Origin: Volvox africanus
Lineage: Eukaryota > Chlorophyta > Chlorophyceae > Chlamydomonadales > Volvocaceae
Reading direction: 5' to 3'
DNA: 64,000 bases
NCBI GenBank assembly: GCA_030268105.1
Contig: BSDZ01000011.1
Span: forward strand, 2,393,001-2,457,000
This document shows positions 35,201 to 45,437 of this stretch, piece after piece; position 1 is the first letter of the stretch, and each line of letters begins with the position of its first letter. The position numbers and the translations under genes were made by a program. The notes under the pieces were generated by a model that did no database searches, was not told the origin of the DNA, and saw nothing but the letters and a program-made list of their open reading frames with translations.

Positions 35201-38200
35201 CTCATATGCAACTGGCAACAACTCAGGGTTTTGATGATGACGATGACCTGGACATGGTGGGACTGGCGCCACCACGCGCAACATTTGTCCCAGACACTGT
35301 GCCGCCGGCTCAGTCGGTAAGGGCGGAACCCGAGCCAGCTGAGGCGGGAAGCGCAAGGGCTAAGGACCGGCAGGATGATGTCCCCGGATCAAGGCCAAGT
35401 TCGAGCTCATCAAGCTCAAGATCCTCTGACAGTAACGACATTGACGAAGACATTGCTGACGAGTCAGGCGTCAACCAGCCCGCCTTTGATGATGATGATG
35501 ATATCTCCTCCGCCTGGCCGGGGCCTGCTGCCAGCGCCGCGGCTGCCTCACATTCACCCTCCGCACGATCTGGCCCAACCGCTGATGAAGTCCAACCTGT
35601 TGCGGCGACTGCGATTGGCCCCACCCCGGCCCCAGCAGTGGCGCCTCAAGGTGTGATCCCTGGCGCAGCTGGGGCTGCAGCTCCGGTGCATACCTCAATA
35701 CCTTCTGCCGCCGCAGCAGCGACTCTGACGGCAGAAGAAAACCCCAGCCAGCTTAGCACCAGCGGTGCCTTCGGCGGGCCACAATTGGCACCCCTGCAGC
35801 TTTCCAGCAGCGCTGCTGCGATGTTCTCGCTCAGTGGGGACAACCTCAGTCGGCGCAAGCTGCCACCCCTTGGCGCACTTCCGCCATTGGGGGCAGCCGG
35901 CGCCGGTGGGAGCCCACTGGCCGTCAACCCGGCCCTATCTAACAGCCGTGGCCTGGATGTGGTGTATCGGGCTCCCCTGGTCACGTTGCAAAACAGCGGC
36001 AACCTGAGTGGCTACCTAAGTGGCGACTTGCAGGTGCGCGGTGTGACCCTTATCAGACGGTAACCAACCAACCTTTCCGGCCGCCGCTGAAGCTATAGAT
36101 GATCCATGTAGGCTGTTCAGGCCTCCCTACCTAACGTCTCCCCAATCCTGCCGTGTTCGTGCTTTATCTTGACGTGCAGACGAGCTTGGGGGAATTGCCT
36201 CCTGTCCGTACCCTGGCGCCTTTGCCGCCACTACAGCGTGCCGGTGCCCTTCCACCCGTAGGAAGCCCAAGTGGTGGGGCTGGCGTAAAAGGCACAAATG
36301 CCATTGATAGCCCCGATCGCGAGGATCTGTCGAAACAGGCTGAGCAGCTTCCTGTTGAGGCGCCGCTGAGTGATACGCCATTTGTTTACCATCCAGTGGA
36401 GCCCGGCAGCCCGCTGCGCAACCTTTTATCACGACCCGTGCAACAGCCGCACCCCTCCGAGAGCGTGGACCACGAGGTGCCGATACCCGCTATCCCTGAG
36501 TCCCACACCGACACCAGCGGGTCGATGCCCTATGTAGATAACATTGGCGATCTGTCAGGCCTGTCGCAGGAGCCATCGACGGCAACCTCGTTCATTGTGG
36601 TTCCCCTAGCTCACACACACAAAGAACAGCTCCCGGATGGGGCGAATGTGGCATCTGAGGGTGATGGGACCACATTACCACCAGCGAACACAGGGCCTGG
36701 CGGTCGGAACTTGGCTGCGCTCTTAGATTCGGACTCGGATTCCTTCCTTAGAGAACACTCCAGCGGTGCTGCAGACAGCGAGGTGGGTGTCATTGCAAGT
36801 GGCGGGGGTTTCGCCGCCGTCGCCAACGTTGCAAGTGGTGAACATGCATCCATCTCAGCAGAGGACGGCACCCCGCCGCCGCTGCCATTCCCTCCTCTCA
36901 GTCCAGTGGGTGACCGTGCCAAGGCGCTACCGCCCTTAGGCAGACCAGGGGCGCTACCTCCACTGAGTCGCCCTGGTGCTCTGCCGCCGTTAGGTTCGCC
37001 TCTGCCAGGCTCCTCACCTTCAGGCCACGCACCCCAGCCCGCAGAACACGCCGCTTCTGCTCTGTCGCCTGTAAGCGTTGGTGGCAGCAACGGTGCAGCT
37101 GTCAGCCCGGGCGGTGCCACCACCACTGCGCAGCCGACGGAAGAGCCAGCGGATAGCAGGGCGGGCGATGGCGATGAGACAGAAGAGGTGGCAGAAGAAT
37201 ACGATGATGACTTCGACGACGGAGCTAATAGCTCCGCACCGCGCGGTGTGTCGCCAGCGGTTACGAAGGCTCCCTCGGCCGCGTCCATCATGGTGGCGCC
37301 ACCCCTAGACGACGGCAACTATAATCCTTCTGAAACCGAACTGGAGCTTCCCGCCGCGTCTGCTGGCCATGGCAGCCTGAATGCAAGCGACTCGCTGTCT
37401 TCTTTGGCGCCGCCTCTCCCTGGCATCTCCAGCCAAGGCAGCGCCTTCGATAGCAGTGGCGTACCGGCATCGGCGCTGCCGCCGCTCCCACCCGGGGTGC
37501 GCCGCACCTTAGACCCGGTGGTAGCGCCACCGGCGGCCTCAACAGCCAGTCGCATGAGCCTCCTGACATCTGAAGACAGTTTGGCGTTAATCGCACCACC
37601 TGAGGGTGTCGGTGGGGGTCTCCTGGAGGAGGGCAGTGACGAGGGAGACGACATATTCGCGGGGACGGACCCAGAAATCCCTGGGGAGCCGGGACGCCGC
37701 TCCGCGCGACCGTCGTTGGGAAGCCTTGGTCCAATGCAGCAACAGCGTCGTAGGCAGGAGCGGGAGTCCGCATCGGGGCGGCGGAAGTCATCGGAAGCGG
37801 TGAGATAGCGGCTGCGGCGTGAGGGGCATTGCAATTGCAATACAAACAGGACAAACTTGTGTACACGTTATCATCATATTGAGGCAGACCTCAGAAGTAG
37901 GGGGGATAAGACGGGGCGAGGACATGATGCAAGCTGTGGATTCCATTCCCAAACGACACAGCTCGCTATGTACGACTAGCAAGCATGAAATATAATCAAA
38001 ATAAGTGGTCGAGAGATGAGAAATTTAGGCGATTAACTGGGATAAAGAAGCCTACGTTTTCAAGGATGGTAGGTATTCTGCAGGAAGCAGATGAACGTAA
38101 GAAGTCCGAGGGAGGGCGTACGAACAAGCTAACCACGGAAGACCAACTGCTTATGTACTGGAAAGGCTCAACAGAGCAAGGGAGAGGAAAATATTACCCA

Positions 38201-41200
38201 GAGCGTAACTACGCCTTCTCGGTCGGTCGAAATGCGTGCCTACGATCCATCGAGCATCAACTAATACCTTGTTTTAGGGCTGTCATGACCGCGCTCTCCA
38301 TTCTGCAAATTCCTTTCTATCTCGATTAAGTTATGTTTGCCGATGCCTTCCGGATGCTGCGCCAGGGTGCACTTACAATTGAGCCTAGCAATACTTCCTT
38401 AGAATTCAACGGCGAGCTATCCATTGAAGCCGAGCGCGTCGTGGCCATGCTGTCTAGTGCGCAGCCCAGCGCCGGCGGCGCAACAAGCACGGGCAGTGCT
38501 ACGAGCATTGGCGGCACTACAAGCATGGGGGCCCCTATCAGCATGGGCGGCGCTACGAGCATGGGGGGCCCTGTAAGCATCGGCGGTGCTACGAGCGCGG
38601 GCGGCGCCACGAGCATAGGCGGTACCACAACTAGCTACGGGGGCACAGCCAGCGATTTAAGTGTCGCCCTGCCTCAACGGAGGTTCGAAAACAGTGAGGA
38701 GTTCATCACCTCGCCGCCGTCCATACCATTGACCGGCCTGAGAAGCATCTATGCGCCGCGGCCTGGAATTGCGGATACTGCCGCCGCCGTGGGAGGTCTC
38801 AGTACTGGCGGCGGTAACCCTGGCGGCGTCCGCAGCATTTACGCGAGCACAGCGGCCGTGGCGGCTGCCGTAAATGATGATTCTCGAGTGCAAGGCAGCC
38901 TGGACTTTTACGACCACGAGGAGGAAGTGAGCAGCAGCGGTGAGGATGTGGGCGGCGATAACGAAGGTGTTGACGATGCGGTTGGCCGCCAGCGCGGCAT
39001 GGCAGTGGCCTACGGGGACGCTGGGGCCCGCCATGGGTACACGGCAGCCGCTGAGGGCATGTCCGGTCTGAGCCGCACGTACAGCGACGACTCCATGGAG
39101 CTTGAAGTCTTCAGACCACCACCGCCTGCTGCACCGCAGCAGCTACCATCGGTAGCGCCTGGCAGCAATCGGAATCGACGGCGTAGCAGCGAGAGCAATA
39201 CATCTGCGTCGTCGCTGCGGGTACACGAGCAGGAGCAGCGTGCCGTGCCAGCCATTCCTTTTGGCCACTCACTGGGAGACATGAGCACCAGCAGTGGTGC
39301 GTACCGGGTGCAGGTGAGACTCGCTGCGCTCGAATACTTTCAGGGCCTCGCATGGCGACCCGCTAAATGGCAGCTACCTTGTATAAACAGATAGATTTAG
39401 GGTACTTGCCGCTGGTAGTCAGTGGGATGTAGCCGCAAACCTGTTTTGAGGAGTGGCATCAGGTTTGGACCATAGGACGACATGGGGGTTCTGCTACAGG
39501 GCGGATGGAGCAAGCGCCATGATAAGTACTAATAAACACACAGGAAGGCCTTTAAATGCGCATGCCGGCCTCTGACACTCCGTTCTCCAGCAAACGCCTT
39601 CTGTGCCTGCTCTGGCGTCACGGCGTCACGGCTTGTGGCGAATCTCAAACCCATCGGATTTCGCGTTCACGTCCTTCTGTAAGCAAGAAGCCCGGTCTCT
39701 ATCAACAAGTCATATTACAATTTGCCACTGTTTTTCACAAGGTGGCGACTGGTACTCGGCCTGGCGCTGGCTGCAGCAAGGGCGCCGTTCGGCTGACGCT
39801 GTACGGCAGTGAGGGCACTCACGTGGCGCAGCTTCGGCCCGCGGCGCGCAGCGCCAGGCACGACCCGTCTGGCGATCAGAATACTGATGAGGACGCGTAT
39901 TTCAGGGAGGGTGCCACCAACGACTTCATGGTAGATACTGCCGGGGACCTTGGCGACCTGTCGGCCATCTACATCTGGCACCAGGGTGCGTGCAGACTTG
40001 AAAAGGGAATGCTCCATCCTGATTCCTGACTGCATACCCTGCCGGCTTCAGACGCCTGGCCAAAGGTTTCGGTTGTATTTGCATGCCTATACGGGTTGAT
40101 TTGCTAAACCTTTGAGTGGCGGCCAGTGGTGCGTACCAGTGCACATGCCACTGGCGTAGGAAGGTTAGTCTCTTTGCTTCTCAAACCTTCTTTCAAGCTT
40201 ATGTTATTGTTTCCAGCTTCAGACTCTGCCGTCTCTCAGCTCAGGTGTGGGCTTCTATGAACGCAGGCGAGGGATTCAGCATGTCTTGGTACGTGGAGAC
40301 CATCACCGTGGAGCAGCTCATGACCGGCCTGGAGTGGATATTTAAGGTGCAGGACTGGGTGCGCGGCGGTCAGCGTGGAGGCCGCGTTGTGCGCCTGCCC
40401 GGTGCGAACCTCAGCTTGAGCCGCGAAAACAGCTTGGCCCGACTGGCAGGCGCTGGGCTGATGGGCTCGCAGCCCGCATCCCCACGGCCTGGCATTTCAG
40501 CAGCAACTGGGCCTGGGGCTTCTCGGCGGCTGGGCACGGCAGGTAGCGGCGGGGCACCACAGCGCCGCGGTTTGGCGGCGATGGGGGATGAGTCCATGGA
40601 CGTGTCCTCAGATATGCCGTCCCCTGTCGATGTGGGTGGCTCGAGTGATGGTAGGAAGGGGGTGGGTTCTTCCATTGACGCCCTATTGCGCGGTGTACAA
40701 GCCGGACGACATAACCTGGAGGCGGCTGCATCGGCATCCACCGCGCGTATCGGTATAGAGCAGAGCGTTGGAAACGCAATGACCACCAGCGGCAGCGTGA
40801 ACTTCAGCGATGGGGATGATGGGGACGACCTACTGCCCGGCATGGGGACGGGGAAGGGCGGCAGCTTAGCAGCGGCTGCGACGGCTGCTGGCACACCCAA
40901 ATCAGTTTTTGCGGGTGCGACCACAGCGGCTACCGCGGCAGTCAGGGACGCGGCAAGGTCGCGCGTGGCAGCTAACGTCCCGCAGGGTATCGGCGTGGTA
41001 CTTGAGGAGGACATTGAAGAGGTTGATGGATTGATGTCGACCAGTAAGTAGATGGTGCTGAAGCAACTATGCAATCGCCGGGCCTAGTGAGATATCTGGG
41101 CGTAGCTTAGGGTGTGCTAGCAGTATGGTGATGAGGATGAGGGCGCCGAATACGTGCTCCTGTTCCCGCATTTGCTTTGCTTATTTGCTGTCACTGTGGG

Positions 41201-44200
41201 GCCTGCATAGAGCTTTCGAAAGCTGGTCCTAGCTGGATGTGCGGAAAGAGGGGAACTGTTGTAGTTCCTTTACCTCCGGCTGAGCCGCAGCCTGACAGAG
41301 GGCGGCTTGGCAGGAGCGGCACTCTGCAGCAGGAGCGGCATTAATACTCACTACATATGAGATTTACATATGATTTTTGTATAATCGTGTATCTGCACAT
41401 GGTGGTCTCGCATAAAATGTAAGAAATGGAAGCCGCAATTTCAGTAATGGTGCCTCGTGTGTAGATCGCGGTACATTCCCGTATCAGCATATCCAGCATC
41501 ACGTGGAGTCGCTTCACAGCTGCGTTTTTTACGTATCGCTAACCGCCCGCTGCAGGCGCGGCGTTCAGCCTCGGCCCAGTGTCATCCCGCAGCGGCCCCG
41601 CGCTCGTTAGTCCCCGTCCGCCGCTGCCCCCGGGCGCTCCGCGTCGCCGTGATTCCCTTGCTGACGACGAAGAAGGCAGTGCTGAACTCGGCAATGCTGG
41701 CGGTGGGACCTCTGTTGCGCGACGGCTGCCACTCCCACCCACGCCGCCTATGAACCGTCGCAACACTGGGTGCAACAGCTTTTCAGGCGGCCGGCGCCTG
41801 TCCGCTAGCGCACTGGAGGCGGAAAGTTCCATGGAATCGCTGACAGGCGTGGGTATAGGAGGCGGGATCAATAGCAGGCGGCGCGTGCGGATCTCCGCCA
41901 GCGGTGACGACGGCGGGGAGCTGACCTCAGAGCTGTCAGTGGAGGGTAGCGAGCTGTCAATTGCATCTGCTGCGTCACTGTCCCTTTTCGCGCCAGAGGG
42001 GGTGCGGCCCCCCCCTCTGGCCGGCGCGATCGGGGTGGACTATATGGGTACCAGCCGCAAGCGCGTCTCCTGGGCTGAGTACGCGGAGGTAAGCATGCAG
42101 AGGGAAAAGCAGCCGGCGCGAGTTTAACTAGTAAGAAATACACCAATGCCCGCCCCATGCTCCACTACGATGGGATAGGAAAAGATCGTCATAATCCTGG
42201 CAAGGTGGCGTATTGTTGCGGCAACGGGAAGGAGGTACCTCTGGACGTGCGTGCATTCATGGCTCTGGGGGTCAGGTGTTAAGAGCGCTTATTAGAATGC
42301 AGCAACCTCAGCATCAACAACAGGAACAGTGCAACGTGTATCCATGCAGCAACTGTTGTACTTACAAACCGTATCCTTCTGTGTCATAACGGTAAGTTTC
42401 ATGCATCGGGTTTGGCATCCCCTCACGGCTTCTGCCATCCCCGTCATGGTGAAGGGCTGGACACATTGCGACGGTGAACACACATATTTGGGATGGTAAT
42501 GACCAGGGAGGCTTGACAAGGTCGCATGTGGGATGCCTGGCTGGCATGCCTGGCTGCATCTACGTGCAGGAATTTGAATTCCTGCGCGACGAGGCCAGTA
42601 GTAGCGGCACCGTGGCGACATTGACGGAGGAGGAGGTCCTCGCGGCGCAGGGCGAGACAGTCAGGTGCGTCGACGCACCTCGCGTGGGGACTCAGTCTGC
42701 CCAAGCATGCGGCCCGTTTCGGCAACTCCCAGAGTATTGAGGAAAACAGTATATACGGTCATAATGCGCTGGCTGACGGCAGCGGCGTCCCACACGGAAA
42801 GTCACCTGGCATATGAGTCTCGTCTTCTGCTGCGTTCTGGCCCTTTAGTAAGAACGTGGTCGTGTGTCGGTACCAGCAACCCAGCATGCGCCTACACACG
42901 TGCGTCCGGTGCGCTAACAGGGTACGGCATGATGTCTTGTATGGGTGTGACACGTATACCGTGATTATCGGCTGGCTGCGCAGGCCTGATGCAGCGAGCG
43001 TCGGCTACGATGAGCTGATTCGGGGCGCCAACACTCTTGGGAACGGGGCGGCAGCGGCGGGATCGAGCAATGGTGGCGCCTCAGAGCCGCCTCTGTCAGC
43101 GCCCTGCGGCGCTGCGGACGGCACAGCCTTCACCGAGGTGCCGCTGAAGCAGAGGAGGGGGAAACATGCGAACTCATATGGCTACAAGATCAAGATCTTC
43201 ACAGCCGATAAGCTGAATGCAGGGCTAGGGAACTCAACGGTAAGGCTTACCAACCCTCGAGCGCGCAACGATCCCTGACATAGTACCGATATCCTTCCAT
43301 GATGCTGTGAAACGTTCGCCGCCAGGGTTACAGTAATCGGCAGGACGGCCGTGCGAGAGTCTCATAGGAGTAAACAAATTGTCTCACGTTGCTAGCACCG
43401 TTCCGCGTCCCTGTGCACTACTCGTATTCGCCTCCATCCGCCGTCTCACGGCACATATTCCTCTGACATATCGTCCCTGACGGTTTAAGTGGAGCACGTG
43501 CCACGTTTAGTAACTCCCGGTCCCATGCCCCCTTAGGTGCACCTGGAGCTGTTGGGCCGCGAGGCGACTGTAGCTCAGGCGCTGCCGAAGGAACGGGGCA
43601 CATTCCAGCGCGGTAGCGTGGACCGTTTTACCCTTTACAGCACCGCCGGAGATATGGGTCAGCTTCTTGCGCTCAAGGTGAGAGGGTTTTGACAGCTAAT
43701 TGACTCAATAATGCTACACACTGCGGAGGAACGCAGGTGCTAAACCAGCGTACAAAATGCTGGCCTTTCAACCTCTTGCTCCGGGGGCTTCCGTTCGAAC
43801 GTTTGGCATCGAAGACCAGGGCTTATGGCACGCCTTCGGAGTCTGTGTACCGTAATATGTATCCATGTATTATCGGAACCGTGAAATGTAGTGTGGCTAC
43901 TGTGCCGAGCGTTTGCAGATTTGGCATGAAGGCAAGACGTTGGGCCCCGGCAACTGGGGATTTGAACAAGTGGTAATTGACGACAAGCTGAAGGGTAACA
44001 GGTGCGTGCAGCGTGTCATGCACAGAGGCCTTTCAACGGCTTGGCTGCGGCCGTGCAATAACAGATGCTCTGATAGCATCGTGCTTACCTTGATTACGGT
44101 ATTGTCCTTGGTGGTAAACCCGCATTATGTCCGTCCTAAACTGATCCTAGATCCTTGCCCAGAATATCTTTTTTTCGCTCCAGGATCGGTAACCACCTTC

Positions 44201-44859
44201 CCCGCTCCCACCTTGCTGCATACCAGCCGCAATAGCCCCCCCTAGCTTCGTTGTAACCTACAGCTCCATTTTCCCGGCAGGTACATGTTCCGCAATCCGG
44301 ATCCCGAATGTATGCTGCGTAAGGGCCGACGCAGTTGCCTAGTGCTCAAGCCGTCCGTCAGCCGCATCGACGAGAGCGAGGACCTGGCCGAGGTGGCCCG
44401 AGAGTACGAGACGCAGCTGTCTGCTAACAGGTGGGGAGGGAAAATGAGTGGATCCACGGGGTGAGGGTTGGCAGGGGATCAATCAACATGTCAAATGCAA
44501 AGAGAGCCTGTTCTGCACACAGCTGGATGATGGGCCAGGTTCGCTCGCCCGGCAAACATTAGCCTCAAATGGTGCTGTACGTGAGGCAGAATTTCCTGCG
44601 CCAGTTCTGCGCATGAACTTGCATCTTGATTGATGGCCTTGCTTGTTGGGAACAGTTCCGAAAGTGTCTTCTGGGTTGCGATCCGCCGTCTGTCGCTATC
44701 CACCTACAGCACTGAGTACGCTGTTGTCCCGGCCGCAGGGACCTGAGCGAGTCGGAGCGCGCAGGTCTTCGAGGCAAGCTCGAGAAGATTAATCAGCGAC
44801 TCAGCAAGTTAGGGATGAAGCTCGCGCGGTCGTTAAGCGGAAGCTTTGGCTTCCCGTAG
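26287..44859 (+). CDS. giant coiled-coil protein with two C-terminal PLAT/LH2 domains
   Basis: About 28 exons join in phase, ending with TAG at 44859, about 3,780 residues. Exons: 26287-26427, 26501-26572, 26661-26907, 27150-27712, 27872-27947, 28042-28178, 28523-29215, 29399-29634, 29930-29999, 30175-30330, 30889-31008, 31316-32596, 32868-32939, 33057-33131, 33386-33466, 33604-33705, 33802-36033, 36180-37799, about 38333-39313, 39742-39985, 40267-41043, 41556-42088, 42570-42664, 42984-43239, 43537-43677, 43919-44001, 44281-44430, 44739-44859. Only the acceptor of the 38.3-kb exon is unresolved. The N-terminal third is coiled coil with a decapeptide array. The middle is Ser/Pro/Gly-rich and acidic. 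PLAT 1 spans exons 19-21 (VATGTRPGAG, IYIWHQ, SMSWYVETITV). PLAT 2 spans exons 24-27 (YGYKIKIFTADKLNAG, FQRGSVDRFTLYS, KIWHEGKTLGPGNW). PLAT domains bind lipids or proteins at membranes; a ciliary or membrane scaffold role is speculation. It may be two genes, but continuous phase argues against that. Confidence 0.78.
28610..29209 (+). repeat. 30-bp coding repeat: decapeptide array in giant protein
   Basis: Eighteen clear and two weak tandem decapeptides lie in one exon. The consensus is hydrophobic-G-D-V-E-A-R/K-hydrophobic-A-R, for example VGDVEARMVR, LGELEARMAR and MGDVEARLAR. Acidic residues sit at positions 3 and 5 and basic ones at 7 and 10. The DNA copies differ at many third positions while the peptide is kept, which suggests selection on the protein. 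The ten-residue period differs from the heptad of ordinary coiled coils. Confidence 0.92.
37985..38165 (+). pseudogene. bacterial IS5-like transposase N-terminal fragment in an intron
   Basis: An ATG frame reads MKYNQNKWSRDEKFRRLTGI then KKPTFSRMVGILQEADERKK and GGRTNKLTTEDQLLM. This is the helix-turn-helix start of IS5-type transposases frequent in Rickettsiales (family pattern: F-R-R-L-T-G, T-F, M-V-x-I-L, G-G-R, L-x-x-E-D-x-L-L-M). The match ends near 38165, just where the family continues into a tyrosine-rich block and the DDE domain, which are absent. The fragment lies in the intron of the giant gene between the donor at 37800 and the exon near 38333, in the same orientation. Its base composition is less AT-rich than the block at 20.6-21.5 kb, so it may be older. 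Confidence 0.75.
38466..38650 (+). repeat. 18-bp coding repeat (GGATSM-type hexapeptides)
   Basis: Tandem units of six residues, such as GGATSM, GGPVSI, GGATSA and GGTTS, lie in the 38.3-39.3 kb exon of the giant gene. The copies differ at single positions, so the array is moderately old. It is a flexible low-complexity segment. Confidence 0.85.
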
Positions 44860-45437
44860 GGGAAATGAGGTATACTCTGTACATACCGTTATATATTTAT
44901 ACCTTTGGGTTCAAGACACACCGGCGCCCCACAGATATGCTGTGCGTGCCTGCATTCTGTAGCTGGGAAGGCTGCGCAACCGCTCCACCCAGACCTCGTA
45001 GATCAAGCGTTCCTGACATGACGTTCTCGATCCTAGCGATTACTGACATTGGACATGGGATTGTTGACAAGGCTTAGGCCTGATATTTTCAGGCGCGGTC
45101 TGGAAGCAGGGGGCATAGGCGTGCGGCGGAAACTTCACCGGGATTTCATGCATGTGACGCGCGTGTAAAGCAGGAGGGGCCCGGGCATGTTTTACTGCCC
45201 CGGTTGCCGTCCTCAGGGCCACATCGGCCTTGGATGCTTCTGGGAGGCTATGGGAATCGTCACGGGGACACACGTTGTGTAGGTCCTGACTACCGACGTC
45301 CCGAAGTTATCTCATCTCCACTCTGGCCCGTACTAACTGTAACGGTCCGTTGAAATGTAACCAATTGCGTTTACAAGTTTGTAAAATGCTTCTTTAGATC
45401 TTTGGAAGATAGCATTATACTTTCCTTTGAAGCCGAT
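44860..45437. other. intergenic between giant gene and chlorophyll synthase
   Basis: No gene seen. TGTAA occurs at 45164-45168 and again near 45330-45360, the first about 305 bases after the giant-gene stop, and may be its polyadenylation signal. The last 100 bases should hold the chlorophyll synthase promoter. Confidence 0.45.

Noticed and set aside
44448..44777. Small frames around 44.4-44.8 kb as separate genes
   Set aside because: They are the intron and shadow frames of the last two exons of the giant gene, which join in phase.
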